8,153 bases of DNA from Paenibacillus sp. UBA6285 (GTDB lineage Bacteria; Bacillota; Bacilli; Paenibacillales; Paenibacillaceae): assembly GCA_002438345.1 (NCBI GenBank), contig DJUJ01000005.1:3285-11437 (forward strand). Reading direction: 5' to 3'. Numbering within the stretch: position 1 is the stretch's first letter; every line of letters starts with the position of its first letter. This document shows, in pieces, positions 1 to 5,649 of the stretch. The translations under genes were made by a program, and so were the position numbers. The notes under the pieces are model-generated. The model searched no databases. It was not told the DNA's origin and worked only from the letters and a program-made list of their open reading frames with translations.

Positions 1-1
1 T

Positions 2-415
2 CTTGTAGCAATGTTTACAATTTTATCCATCGTAGGGGTGGTCTCTGTTCAGGCTTTCCAGAGCGATATTGATTTTAATATTTCGGATCTGATTATGCTC
101 AATGTAGGTTTATTTCTCTTAATGTTTGCAACCAGCAGTATCTCTTTCTTATTTTCTTGTATCTTCAATTTGTCGAAAAACTCACTTGCTTTTGGTGCAG
201 GTATCCCACTTGCTTTCTTTCTCTTTGAACTGATGGGTAAGGTAGATAGCAGTCTGGAGGGATTTAAGTACATCTCACTGAATACATTATTTGATACGGA
301 TGCAATCATAAATAACGGCGATTATTGGATTCAATTTACTCTTCTTGGTGTTGTAGGTATTGTACTTTATGCGATTGGCATACGTGTCTTTAAGGAAAAG
401 GATTTGCCTTTATAA
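2..415 (+). CDS. ABC-2 type transporter permease, C-terminal part (5' end outside window)
   Basis: The reading frame is open to the left edge, so this is the C-terminal part of a longer gene; the Met at position 11 is probably internal. The visible ~137 residues are strongly hydrophobic. They hold about three membrane helices: one at the very start, a middle one rich in Leu, Phe and Ser, and a final one with GVVGIVLYAIGIRVF. The protein ends in a short charged tail, FKEKDLPL, which is typical of ABC-2 type (BcrB/YtrC-like) permeases of Firmicutes, usually 240-300 residues long. The family forms the membrane part of exporters for peptides, antibiotics or lipids, together with a separate ATPase that would lie upstream. 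The substrate cannot be told. The longer spacer and separate ribosome binding site suggest that the next gene need not share its function. Confidence 0.72.
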   Translation, partial: LVAMFTILSIVGVVSVQAFQSDIDFNISDLIMLNVGLFLLMFATSSISFLFSCIFNLSKNSLAFGAGIPLAFFLFELMGKVDSSLEGFKYISLNTLFDTDAIINNGDYWIQFTLLGVVGIVLYAIGIRVFKEKDLPL

Positions 416-419
416 CGAT

Positions 420-439
420 AGTTGGGGTTACTCTCAACT
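420..439 (+). terminator. Possible weak stem-loop after the permease gene
   Basis: Five bases after the stop codon, AGTTGGGG pairs with the right arm across a TTAC loop, giving an 8-bp stem with two G-U pairs. No run of T follows directly, so this is either a weak terminator or a 3' mRNA-protecting hairpin. Confidence 0.3.
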
Positions 440-522
440 AAAGGAAATATCTTCTTGTCTACTTTTTAAGATATTCTTGGTAAGGTAAGGGGATATCAAT
501 GAATAAGAGGTGATGAGTTGTC

Positions 523-1416
523 ATGAGTAAGAAATACTGCTTGTTCTGTGATGAGATCGTCTCCACTACAACAGATGGCGATTACGATAGATATTTAGGT
601 TGTAATTGTTCTCCCGACGGGTTCTATAACTTATTGAGAGATTGCTATGAGCCCATTAATTCACTCCCGCATCAAAAGAAACGTGACATGTTTCATATCG
701 TATCGGCTTATATACGGGAGCTGACAGATGGTGGTGAGAAGGTCAGTTTATCGGCCGACGATTTAGAGTCCGTTGTAATTTCTCCGAAAATTCCTGTGAC
801 GATTGAAGATAAAGGAAACCGTTTACTGCGATACTTATACAGACATTCTGAAGCTCCTGGGGAATCCGTTGTCATTCAACCACTCTCCAGTAGCTATAAC
901 CTGACGTATTCGCCCAATCTGCAAGAACTGGTATATATCATAGATAAGCTGATTAACGAGCAGTTTATTATCAGAGAAGGCATGACCTTTAAGCTGACAG
1001 ACGAGGGATGGAATGAAGCTGCGACAATCGCTGGAGGCAAAAAATTAAAACCATGTATCGTTCTAATGTCGGATGCGGAGGATTTGCACACGGAGTGGGT
1101 GGAAAAGCTGCTTCCTAAAATCGAGCAGTTTGGTTATATGCCACGTTTGTTAAGTCATACGACTACGAAAAACCGTGAACCGTATTCCTTGGAGCTGATA
1201 GAGGAGAGTAAACTGATTATCGCAGATTTAACCAGTCAATCCCCTGAAGTGTATTTTACGGCTGGATATGCGCTCGGATTGAACATTCCAGTGATTTGGA
1301 CTGTGAACAGCAGCGATGCCAATAACCTTTCTGTACATGTGAAAAGTATCCGTCCGATAGTTTGGGATACAGCCGAAGAGCTGGCAGTTTTACTCCAGCA
1401 GAAGTTGAGTCAATAG
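523..1416 (+). CDS. Protein with Cys-rich N-terminus and degenerate nucleoside 2-deoxyribosyltransferase-like (TIR-like fold) C-terminal domain
   Basis: 297 residues; the start is supported by AGAGGTGA nine bases upstream. Three parts are visible. Residues 1-45 contain C6-x2-C9, C27-x-C29 and C41, a possible zinc-binding knot. Residues 46-170 form a predicted helical region with a winged-helix-like look (LVYIIDKLINEQFIIREG, then KLTDEGW). Residues 175-297 resemble nucleoside 2-deoxyribosyltransferase-like domains: a first beta strand (CIVLMSDAED), then IIADLT (232-237), then VYFTAGYALGLNIPVIWT (243-260). In the enzymes and TIR-like relatives this last motif normally reads VYFEAG, with the Glu catalytic. 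Here Thr246 stands in its place, and the usual downstream HFDxRQ-like motif reads HVKSIR. No membrane segment or signal peptide is seen, so it is probably cytosolic. It could be a ligand-binding sensor or pseudoenzyme rather than a hydrolase; the cellular role is unknown. Domain assignment is fairly firm, function is not. Confidence 0.75.
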   Translation: MSKKYCLFCDEIVSTTTDGDYDRYLGCNCSPDGFYNLLRDCYEPINSLPHQKKRDMFHIVSAYIRELTDGGEKVSLSADDLESVVISPKIPVTIEDKGNRLLRYLYRHSEAPGESVVIQPLSSSYNLTYSPNLQELVYIIDKLINEQFIIREGMTFKLTDEGWNEAATIAGGKKLKPCIVLMSDAEDLHTEWVEKLLPKIEQFGYMPRLLSHTTTKNREPYSLELIEESKLIIADLTSQSPEVYFTAGYALGLNIPVIWTVNSSDANNLSVHVKSIRPIVWDTAEELAVLLQQKLSQ

Positions 1417-1449
1417 AGTCCATGTCAAATTTAAATGAACACCAAGCAG

Positions 1450-1480
1450 AAGAAGCCGCGAATTTCGCGGCTTCTTTCTT
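1450..1480 (+). terminator. Rho-independent terminator
   Basis: A perfect GC-rich stem, AGAAGCCGCG (1451-1460) with CGCGGCTTCT (1466-1475), has a loop of five bases or fewer and is followed by TTTCTT. It ends the forward gene that stops at 1416. It also lies in the convergent gap 40 bases past the end of the reverse-strand small gene. It may stop that transcript too, although the T-run on that strand is poor. Confidence 0.88.
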
Positions 1481-1515
1481 ATCACTATAAAAGTTATTGT
1501 CTCAACTCAAGGATA

Positions 1516-1737
1516 TTATGAAATCTTGTTTCTATTATGGAGGACTGAACCGAGACCTATAAATAACCATGCAATAATACCGCTGAAAATAAACAGGAAG
1601 CCAAGTGGAATTAAGAAAAAAGCCGGCTCATGCAATATACCATCTGCTCCCACGCTTGAACCCACCATACCCGAGATCATTAAACTAATGATTCCTAACA
1701 ATAGGGGGGCAGAGGCGAATAGATATTTTTTTTTCAT
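1516..1737 (-). CDS. Small two-helix membrane protein, DUF3955-like
   Basis: 73 residues. The start is set at the ATG preceded six bases earlier by AAAGGAGAA; the open frame continues further upstream to 1836 but without a binding site there, and the -10 box (1766-1771) lies inside that extension. The sequence begins MKKKYLFASAPLL and has two hydrophobic segments, about residues 6-26 and 38-60. They are separated by a short polar loop, SSVGADGILHEPAF, and the protein ends in a basic tail (HNRNKIS). The 'GSxVgaDGxLhEPfFLIPlG' pattern and the length recall DUF3955, a family of small membrane proteins of unknown function in Bacilli (recalled, not searched). It has its own promoter and is convergent with the deoxyribosyltransferase-like gene and divergent from the two-component genes. 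Role unknown. Confidence 0.72.
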   Translation of the reverse strand: MKKKYLFASAPLLLGIISLMISGMVGSSVGADGILHEPAFFLIPLGFLFIFSGIIAWLFIGLGSVLHNRNKIS

Positions 1738-1743
1738 ATGACA

Positions 1744-1752
1744 TTCTCCTTT
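1744..1752 (-). promoter_or_regulatory. Ribosome binding site fixing the start of the small membrane gene
   Basis: On the reverse strand, AAAGGAGAA lies six bases before the ATG at 1737. It is the only good binding site in the frame and excludes the longer 106-codon reading. Confidence 0.85.
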
Positions 1753-1765
1753 ACTTGTTAACCAT

Positions 1766-1794
1766 ATAATACACAAATTCAATTCGTAAATCAA
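1766..1794 (-). promoter_or_regulatory. Sigma-A type promoter of the small membrane gene
   Basis: On the reverse strand, TTGATT (1794-1789) is followed by a 17-base spacer and TATTAT (1771-1766). This gives four and five matches to the consensus boxes at optimal spacing. Transcription would start near 1759, about 20 bases ahead of the start codon, just enough for the ribosome binding site. Confidence 0.7.
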
Positions 1795-1832
1795 CAATAA
1801 TTTATTGTAATACGATATATCATTATTGTAAT
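1794..1832 (-). repeat. Operator-like repeats upstream of the small membrane gene
   Basis: Forward-strand TTATTGTAAT occurs twice, at 1802-1811 and 1823-1832, exactly 21 bases (two helical turns) apart. The proximal copy is also half of a perfect palindrome, ACAATAA-t-TTATTGT (1794-1808), which abuts the -35 box of the reverse promoter. The geometry suits a dimeric regulator bound on one DNA face. The region is AT-rich, so chance contributes. Confidence 0.45.
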
Positions 1833-1878
1833 TCAAATGAATGAGCTTGTGCTTGGGATTTGATGAAAAATTGGGGAC

Positions 1879-1908
1879 TTGACCATAATTGCTGGTGAGG
1901 ACTATTAT
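1879..1908 (+). promoter_or_regulatory. Candidate sigma-A promoter upstream of the two-component genes
   Basis: TTGACC (1879-1884), an 18-base spacer and TATTAT (1903-1908) give five matches out of six in each box. It is about 210 bases upstream of the regulator start and points towards it. Confidence 0.5.
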
Positions 1909-1937
1909 TTGGATTAAACAAATTTAAGTAGTCTTAA

Positions 1938-1946
1938 TGCTATAAT
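1938..1946 (+). promoter_or_regulatory. Candidate extended -10 promoter for the two-component genes
   Basis: TGCTATAAT is a perfect extended -10 element (TGn plus TATAAT). No good -35 box is found 16-18 bases upstream, so it would rely on the extended -10 or on an activator. Predicted start near 1953. Confidence 0.5.
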
Positions 1947-1995
1947 TGTACAGAGGTCGCTCCAAGTCGGATGGGTTGAGCAGTAACAGATAAAA

Positions 1996-2011
1996 AAGAA
2001 AACGGTTACAA
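1996..2011 (+). promoter_or_regulatory. cre-like site (CcpA operator) in the two-component leader
   Basis: AAGAAAACGGTTACAA departs from the commonly quoted cre consensus WTGNAARCGNWWWCAW at one position only (A instead of T at position 2). It sits about 45 bases downstream of the predicted transcription start at 1953. There CcpA would act as a roadblock and give carbon catabolite repression. A nearly identical sequence precedes the solute-binding protein gene. Confidence 0.55.
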
Positions 2012-2105
2012 CTAATATTCGATAGGGACGGCGTTCTGATCATTTTCAAGGCTTATAAAATTTGTTCAAACAGTGAATGAATACAATAATAGGTTGAACA
2101 GCTGC

Positions 2106-2112
2106 AAGGGGG
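2106..2112 (+). promoter_or_regulatory. Ribosome binding site deciding the regulator start
   Basis: AAGGGGG ends five bases before the ATG at 2118. The in-frame GTG at 2073 lacks any such site and would add 15 residues ahead of a normal receiver-domain N-terminus, so 2118 is preferred. Confidence 0.75.
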
Positions 2113-2117
2113 CAGAA

Positions 2118-3677
2118 ATGAAACCAATATTCAAGATTATGATTGTGGATGACGAGATGTTAGTTAGACAGGGAATAAAGCACCTTTTGGATTGGGAACA
2201 AGAAGGGTATCGAATCGTCGGCGAGGCTTCTAACGGTCTTGAAGCACTAAATATGATGGACGAGATCAGTCCTCATATCATTATTACAGATATCGTAATG
2301 CCTGTTATGGGCGGGGAGAAGCTGGTCAAGATCGTAAAGGAGAAGTACCCTCAAATTGAAGTCATCGTATTAAGCAGTTTCAGTGAATACGATTACGTCC
2401 GATCCACATTTCAGAGTGGTGTAGCGGATTATATCCTGAAGCCGAAGCTGGAAGCCGATTACCTGTTGTCCATCCTAAATAAAACAACGGCTAAAATGGC
2501 AGGGATGAAGATGACTGATCCAGGTACCGATCCAGAGGAAAAGCAACTTTTACTAGTCATCGAGAAGCTCATGACAGGATATGAATCTGTGCTGGAACCT
2601 ACGGTGCTACATTCGAAGTTTCCTCACAGACAATTCGCGTTTTTCGGAGCGGATATGAAACATATTAAAGATTCTGGCGACAAGCTAAACTTCGCAACTG
2701 AATTGGAAAGAGGAATCCATAAGTTCGCTTTGGACGATGCAGTGTTTATTCGACTAAAGTTCATTAACGATTCGGTTATTTATTTGCTCAACGCTAATCC
2801 AGAACAATGGGACGAGCTTGTGATTGAGCTCCGTTATCTGATCGCGGAAATAGAAAATCGTGTGAGAGAAACGCATTTTATCATCAGTCAGAGCTTCGCG
2901 GACTTTGAAAGACTTGGTGAGATTTATCGTGACAATTATTTGAAGCTTACACGATACAGTTTCTACTTGCCGGAACGAAGTCTGATTGAGAATGATCATT
3001 TGCCGGGACTTCCGGGAGCGTATCAGGAAATTGACATGGGAGAATTAATGGATCAGTTGAGACGTAAGCAATTCCAGAAGGCATTTACAGAGTTTCTGGA
3101 ATATGTCCATCTGCGTTCAATGGATTATCGCATTGATATTTTCGAATTCAAATCGCTATTGGGGAACTTTATATTTAACGTAGCGACCACGCTTGGAAAA
3201 ATGAAGTGTGAGATCGGAGGTCTGGAGGAGACCAAATACGACTACTTCCGAAAAATAGATGAAGCGCTGTATGCAAGTGATGCTATTGCTGTTACTGAAG
3301 CATTCATTCGTGAAGTTGAGCGCACTATTGGTGAGACGAATCCATCGGTTAACCCAAATATGACGAAGCTACTCGAATATATTCAGAATCATTATGCAGA
3401 TCCGATCACACTGACAGGAGTAGCTAGACAGTTCCATTTCAATGCTTCTTATTTATCGAGTTATTTTACTGCACATAATGGCGAAGGGTTTAGTGAGTAC
3501 CTGAACAAAGTCCGGGTGGAAAAAGCTATGGAGTTGCTCGAGACAACGGAGAAATCAATTTCCGATATTAGCGCAAGCGTGGGTTATTCAGATCAGAGTT
3601 ATTTCACCAAGGTATTTAAAAAGCAAACTGGCATTTCTCCGAGCCGGTACCGGAGACGGGACGTAGCGCAGCCATGA
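2118..3677 (+). CDS. Two-component response regulator, receiver plus AraC-type DNA-binding domain (YesN family)
   Basis: 519 residues, within the usual YesN-family size. The receiver domain occupies about residues 4-120 and has all the expected residues: acidic pair D11/D12, phospho-acceptor D58 (IIITDIVMP), S86 in VLSSFSEY and K108 in YILKPK. A long linker of about 290 residues, typical of this family and poorly conserved, leads to an AraC/XylS-type double helix-turn-helix at about 415-513. There, VARQFHFNASYLSSYF forms the first recognition unit and ISDISASVGYSDQSYFTKVFKK the second, with the family ending TGISPSRYRR. It should bind DNA in the cytoplasm when phosphorylated by the kinase encoded immediately downstream (4-base ATGA overlap) and activate the adjoining sugar importer. 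The regulator precedes its kinase here. Family assignment is very firm; target genes are inferred from position. Confidence 0.95.
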   Translation: MKPIFKIMIVDDEMLVRQGIKHLLDWEQEGYRIVGEASNGLEALNMMDEISPHIIITDIVMPVMGGEKLVKIVKEKYPQIEVIVLSSFSEYDYVRSTFQSGVADYILKPKLEADYLLSILNKTTAKMAGMKMTDPGTDPEEKQLLLVIEKLMTGYESVLEPTVLHSKFPHRQFAFFGADMKHIKDSGDKLNFATELERGIHKFALDDAVFIRLKFINDSVIYLLNANPEQWDELVIELRYLIAEIENRVRETHFIISQSFADFERLGEIYRDNYLKLTRYSFYLPERSLIENDHLPGLPGAYQEIDMGELMDQLRRKQFQKAFTEFLEYVHLRSMDYRIDIFEFKSLLGNFIFNVATTLGKMKCEIGGLEETKYDYFRKIDEALYASDAIAVTEAFIREVERTIGETNPSVNPNMTKLLEYIQNHYADPITLTGVARQFHFNASYLSSYFTAHNGEGFSEYLNKVRVEKAMELLETTEKSISDISASVGYSDQSYFTKVFKKQTGISPSRYRRRDVAQP

Positions 3678-5464
3678 TTGGAAATATCATAAACAAGATT
3701 AGAAAGCAGGGCTTATTTCTCAAGCTGTTTCTCGTGACTCTCATTAGCATCGTAACCGTATCACTCCTGACGCTGGCTATTACGATCCGTATGTCAGAAA
3801 ATTTATTTTTGAAGACCTTCAGCATAACGAACGGCAAACTACTGAATCAGATGAAGACAAACTTGGAGTCTTACAACAACGTTGTAGCTACGGGCGCTAC
3901 AATGACAGCTCAGAATGGGGCCATCCGAAGCTATTTGTCTGGGGGAGAGACGGATGCAGTGACTCTTGCTATCAAAACCTACCAGATGACAGAAAGCATG
4001 CGTGCAGTCCGCTCTAACCTCAGTGCCTTTGATATTGGTATTATGATTGTAGGTGCGAATGGCAGAAGTTATTCAACCGATCCTTGGTATTGGTCTGCTA
4101 CCGCTGAAGAACTGAAGAACCACACGATTACGAAAGCGACAGTGGCCCATCCTCAGCAAATTCTGTACCAACTTTATCAAAAAGAGGATGGTAAAACTAA
4201 AAAGAAAGAGATCATGTTAGTGGCTTCTAAAGCTCTGTTTGATCATACGACCGGCAGTATCTATGGCACTATGTACATTGCAATTCGTGATAGCGATTTT
4301 AAGACCTTCTATGCCAATTTTACGAGTGAAGGTAATGATGTTGTGTTGCTGAATGGAAAAGGACAAATCGTATCCAGCAACAGGACAGAGTTAATTGGGC
4401 TGCTCGATCAACAGTTGCTTCAAGAAGTAGTTGCTGAACAGAGCTCAGGAGACAATGGAGAATCTGTCTATGTTATGGGGAATGAACGAGTAGTGTTCTC
4501 GGAATATTTGCCTGAATTTGATTTTTATTTGGTGAATTTGATCGATAAGAAAGCTGTGACTGGTCAGATGGTAAATGCCAAAGCAGTGTCGTTGACGATT
4601 ATGGCTATCGTAGCAATTTCGCTTATTATTGTATTTTTAATTACAAGGAAAATGACGAAGTCCTTGCGTGTACTCGTTAAACAGATGTCGAGTATTCCTA
4701 CAGGCGAGTTCGATAATCATGTAGATGTCACTAATAGTAGCTATGAAGTTAAGGAGTTAGGTAACGCCTTCAATTTCATGCTTGATTCACTTCATGATTA
4801 TGTTGATAAGCTGATGGAGACCCAGAAGCAACAGCGTAATGCGGAGCTGGCGGCACTCCAAATGCAGATCAATCCACATTTTTTATATAATACGCTAGCT
4901 TCTATCAAATTTCTGGTGCAGCAGGGCAATAAGGAAAAAGCAGCAGGAACGATAAATTCGCTAATCTCACTCCTACAAAATACTGTCAGCGATGTTCAAT
5001 CCACTATACCTGTTAGTCAGGAATTAGAATCGCTGAAGCATTATGTGTATATCAATCATGTAAGGTACGGTGAAAAGATCCGCGTGAATTATTTTGTGGA
5101 GTCTGAAAGCTTGGATTATCATATGCCAAAGCTAATTCTGCAACCTTTTATCGAAAATGCATTCTTTCATGCATTCAACCTTAAAGATGAGGGAAGAATT
5201 CTCATCATGATTGCCGTGCAGGAAGATCAACTTGTATGTGAAGTTGTAGATAACGGTGATGGAATGGATCTTGACCCGAATTTATTGGAAGAGGAGCAGC
5301 TACCAGCGTCGAAGCACAAACGCCAACTGTTCTCCGGGATCGGTATACGGAATGTGGATGACAGAATCAAATTGTTATACGGAGAGAGATACGGGATTAA
5401 TATTACAAGCAAACGGAATGAAGGTACACAAATCGTTATTACGCTTCCATTGTTAAAAAACTAA
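3674..5464 (+). CDS. Membrane sensor histidine kinase, YesM family
   Basis: 596 residues. Order of parts: helix 1 at about 15-38, an extracellular sensing region at about 40-300 (probably a Cache-type fold), helix 2 at about 304-324, a HAMP linker at about 325-378, and a coiled-coil lead-in. Then comes the His_kinase domain with phospho-acceptor H402 in QINPHFLYNTL. The ATPase domain follows, with the N box at 490-500 (QPFIENAFFHA), DNGDGMD at 526-532 and GIGIRNVDDRI at 555-565. All key residues are present, so it should be active. It is translationally coupled to the regulator gene through ATGA. In this family the ligand is generally an extracellular saccharide, sometimes presented by a binding protein; the actual signal here is unknown. 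Confidence 0.95.
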   Translation: MIGNIINKIRKQGLFLKLFLVTLISIVTVSLLTLAITIRMSENLFLKTFSITNGKLLNQMKTNLESYNNVVATGATMTAQNGAIRSYLSGGETDAVTLAIKTYQMTESMRAVRSNLSAFDIGIMIVGANGRSYSTDPWYWSATAEELKNHTITKATVAHPQQILYQLYQKEDGKTKKKEIMLVASKALFDHTTGSIYGTMYIAIRDSDFKTFYANFTSEGNDVVLLNGKGQIVSSNRTELIGLLDQQLLQEVVAEQSSGDNGESVYVMGNERVVFSEYLPEFDFYLVNLIDKKAVTGQMVNAKAVSLTIMAIVAISLIIVFLITRKMTKSLRVLVKQMSSIPTGEFDNHVDVTNSSYEVKELGNAFNFMLDSLHDYVDKLMETQKQQRNAELAALQMQINPHFLYNTLASIKFLVQQGNKEKAAGTINSLISLLQNTVSDVQSTIPVSQELESLKHYVYINHVRYGEKIRVNYFVESESLDYHMPKLILQPFIENAFFHAFNLKDEGRILIMIAVQEDQLVCEVVDNGDGMDLDPNLLEEEQLPASKHKRQLFSGIGIRNVDDRIKLLYGERYGINITSKRNEGTQIVITLPLLKN

Positions 5465-5557
5465 AAATTTTACATGAATCTAAAAATAGTACCAGAGTCG
5501 AAATGAAAATCAAAATAGGACCCAATAATATCACCAAAGCTAACAAAGATACTGCCA

Positions 5558-5573
5558 AAGAAAACGAATACAA
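5558..5573 (+). promoter_or_regulatory. cre-like site upstream of the solute-binding protein gene
   Basis: AAGAAAACGAATACAA matches the cre consensus WTGNAARCGNWWWCAW except at position 2. It is identical in 14 of 16 bases to the site in the two-component leader. The shared sequence suggests that one regulator, CcpA or the locus's own regulator, controls both operons. Confidence 0.5.
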
Positions 5574-5579
5574 AATGAT

Positions 5580-5625
5580 AAGATGGAGGCGTAGCAGAGA
5601 AAACGCTTCCATCTTTATTATTTTT
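5580..5625 (+). terminator. Terminator-like hairpin just before the solute-binding protein gene
   Basis: AAGATGGAGGCGT (5580-5592) pairs with ACGCTTCCATCTT (5603-5615) through 13 positions with one G-U pair and a 10-base loop. TATTATTTTT follows. It has the form of an intrinsic terminator and would end the regulator/kinase transcript. It lies only about ten bases before the next ribosome binding site, so it could also act as an attenuator for read-through. Confidence 0.75.
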
Positions 5626-5634
5626 CAGACTATC

Positions 5635-5641
5635 AAGGGGG
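5635..5641 (+). promoter_or_regulatory. Ribosome binding site deciding the GTG start of the binding protein
   Basis: AAGGGGG lies eight bases before GTG at 5650, which opens a textbook lipoprotein signal sequence. This fixes the start against the upstream in-frame ATG at 5503. Confidence 0.85.
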
Positions 5642-5649
5642 TTTACGTA

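Larger units (their letters stand above)
1838..2117. other. Gene-free divergent regulatory region between the small membrane gene and the two-component genes
   Basis: About 280 bases with no convincing gene. It holds two candidate forward promoters (1879-1908 and 1938-1946), a cre-like site (1996-2011) and a 7-bp inverted repeat, TGTTCAA/TTGAACA (2063-2069 and 2094-2100). If transcription starts near 1953 the regulator mRNA has a leader of about 165 bases. No known riboswitch fold was recognised in it. Confidence 0.6.
5465..5649. other. Regulatory spacer between the kinase and the sugar-binding protein genes
   Basis: This 185-base stretch has no credible gene; the in-frame ATG at 5503 lacks a ribosome binding site and its frame runs straight through a terminator hairpin. 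It holds two AGAAAACG elements (5559-5566 and 5598-5605), a terminator-like hairpin (5580-5625), and a TATTAT box at 5616-5621 that could be a -10 with a poor -35, as expected for an activator-dependent promoter. Confidence 0.55.

Noticed and set aside
1526..1741. Forward-strand 71-codon open frame opposite the small membrane gene
   Set aside because: It has no ribosome binding site and a low-complexity product without family resemblance; it mirrors the reverse-strand gene.
1738..1836. Longer 106-codon version of the reverse-strand small membrane protein
   Set aside because: The added region contains the predicted -10 and -35 boxes and the ribosome binding site of the shorter form, so it is upstream DNA.
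2073..2117. 15-codon upstream extension of the response regulator (GTG 2073)
   Set aside because: There is no ribosome binding site before it, whereas AAGGGGG stands at the right distance before ATG 2118, where a normal receiver domain starts.
1953..2117. Possible riboswitch in the leader of the response regulator
   Set aside because: No conserved core of a known riboswitch class and no terminator/antiterminator pair could be recognised; only short inverted repeats are present.
5503..5649. 49-codon N-terminal extension of the sugar-binding protein from ATG 5503
   Set aside because: It has no ribosome binding site, it reads through a terminator hairpin, and it would bury the lipoprotein signal peptide that begins properly at GTG 5650.
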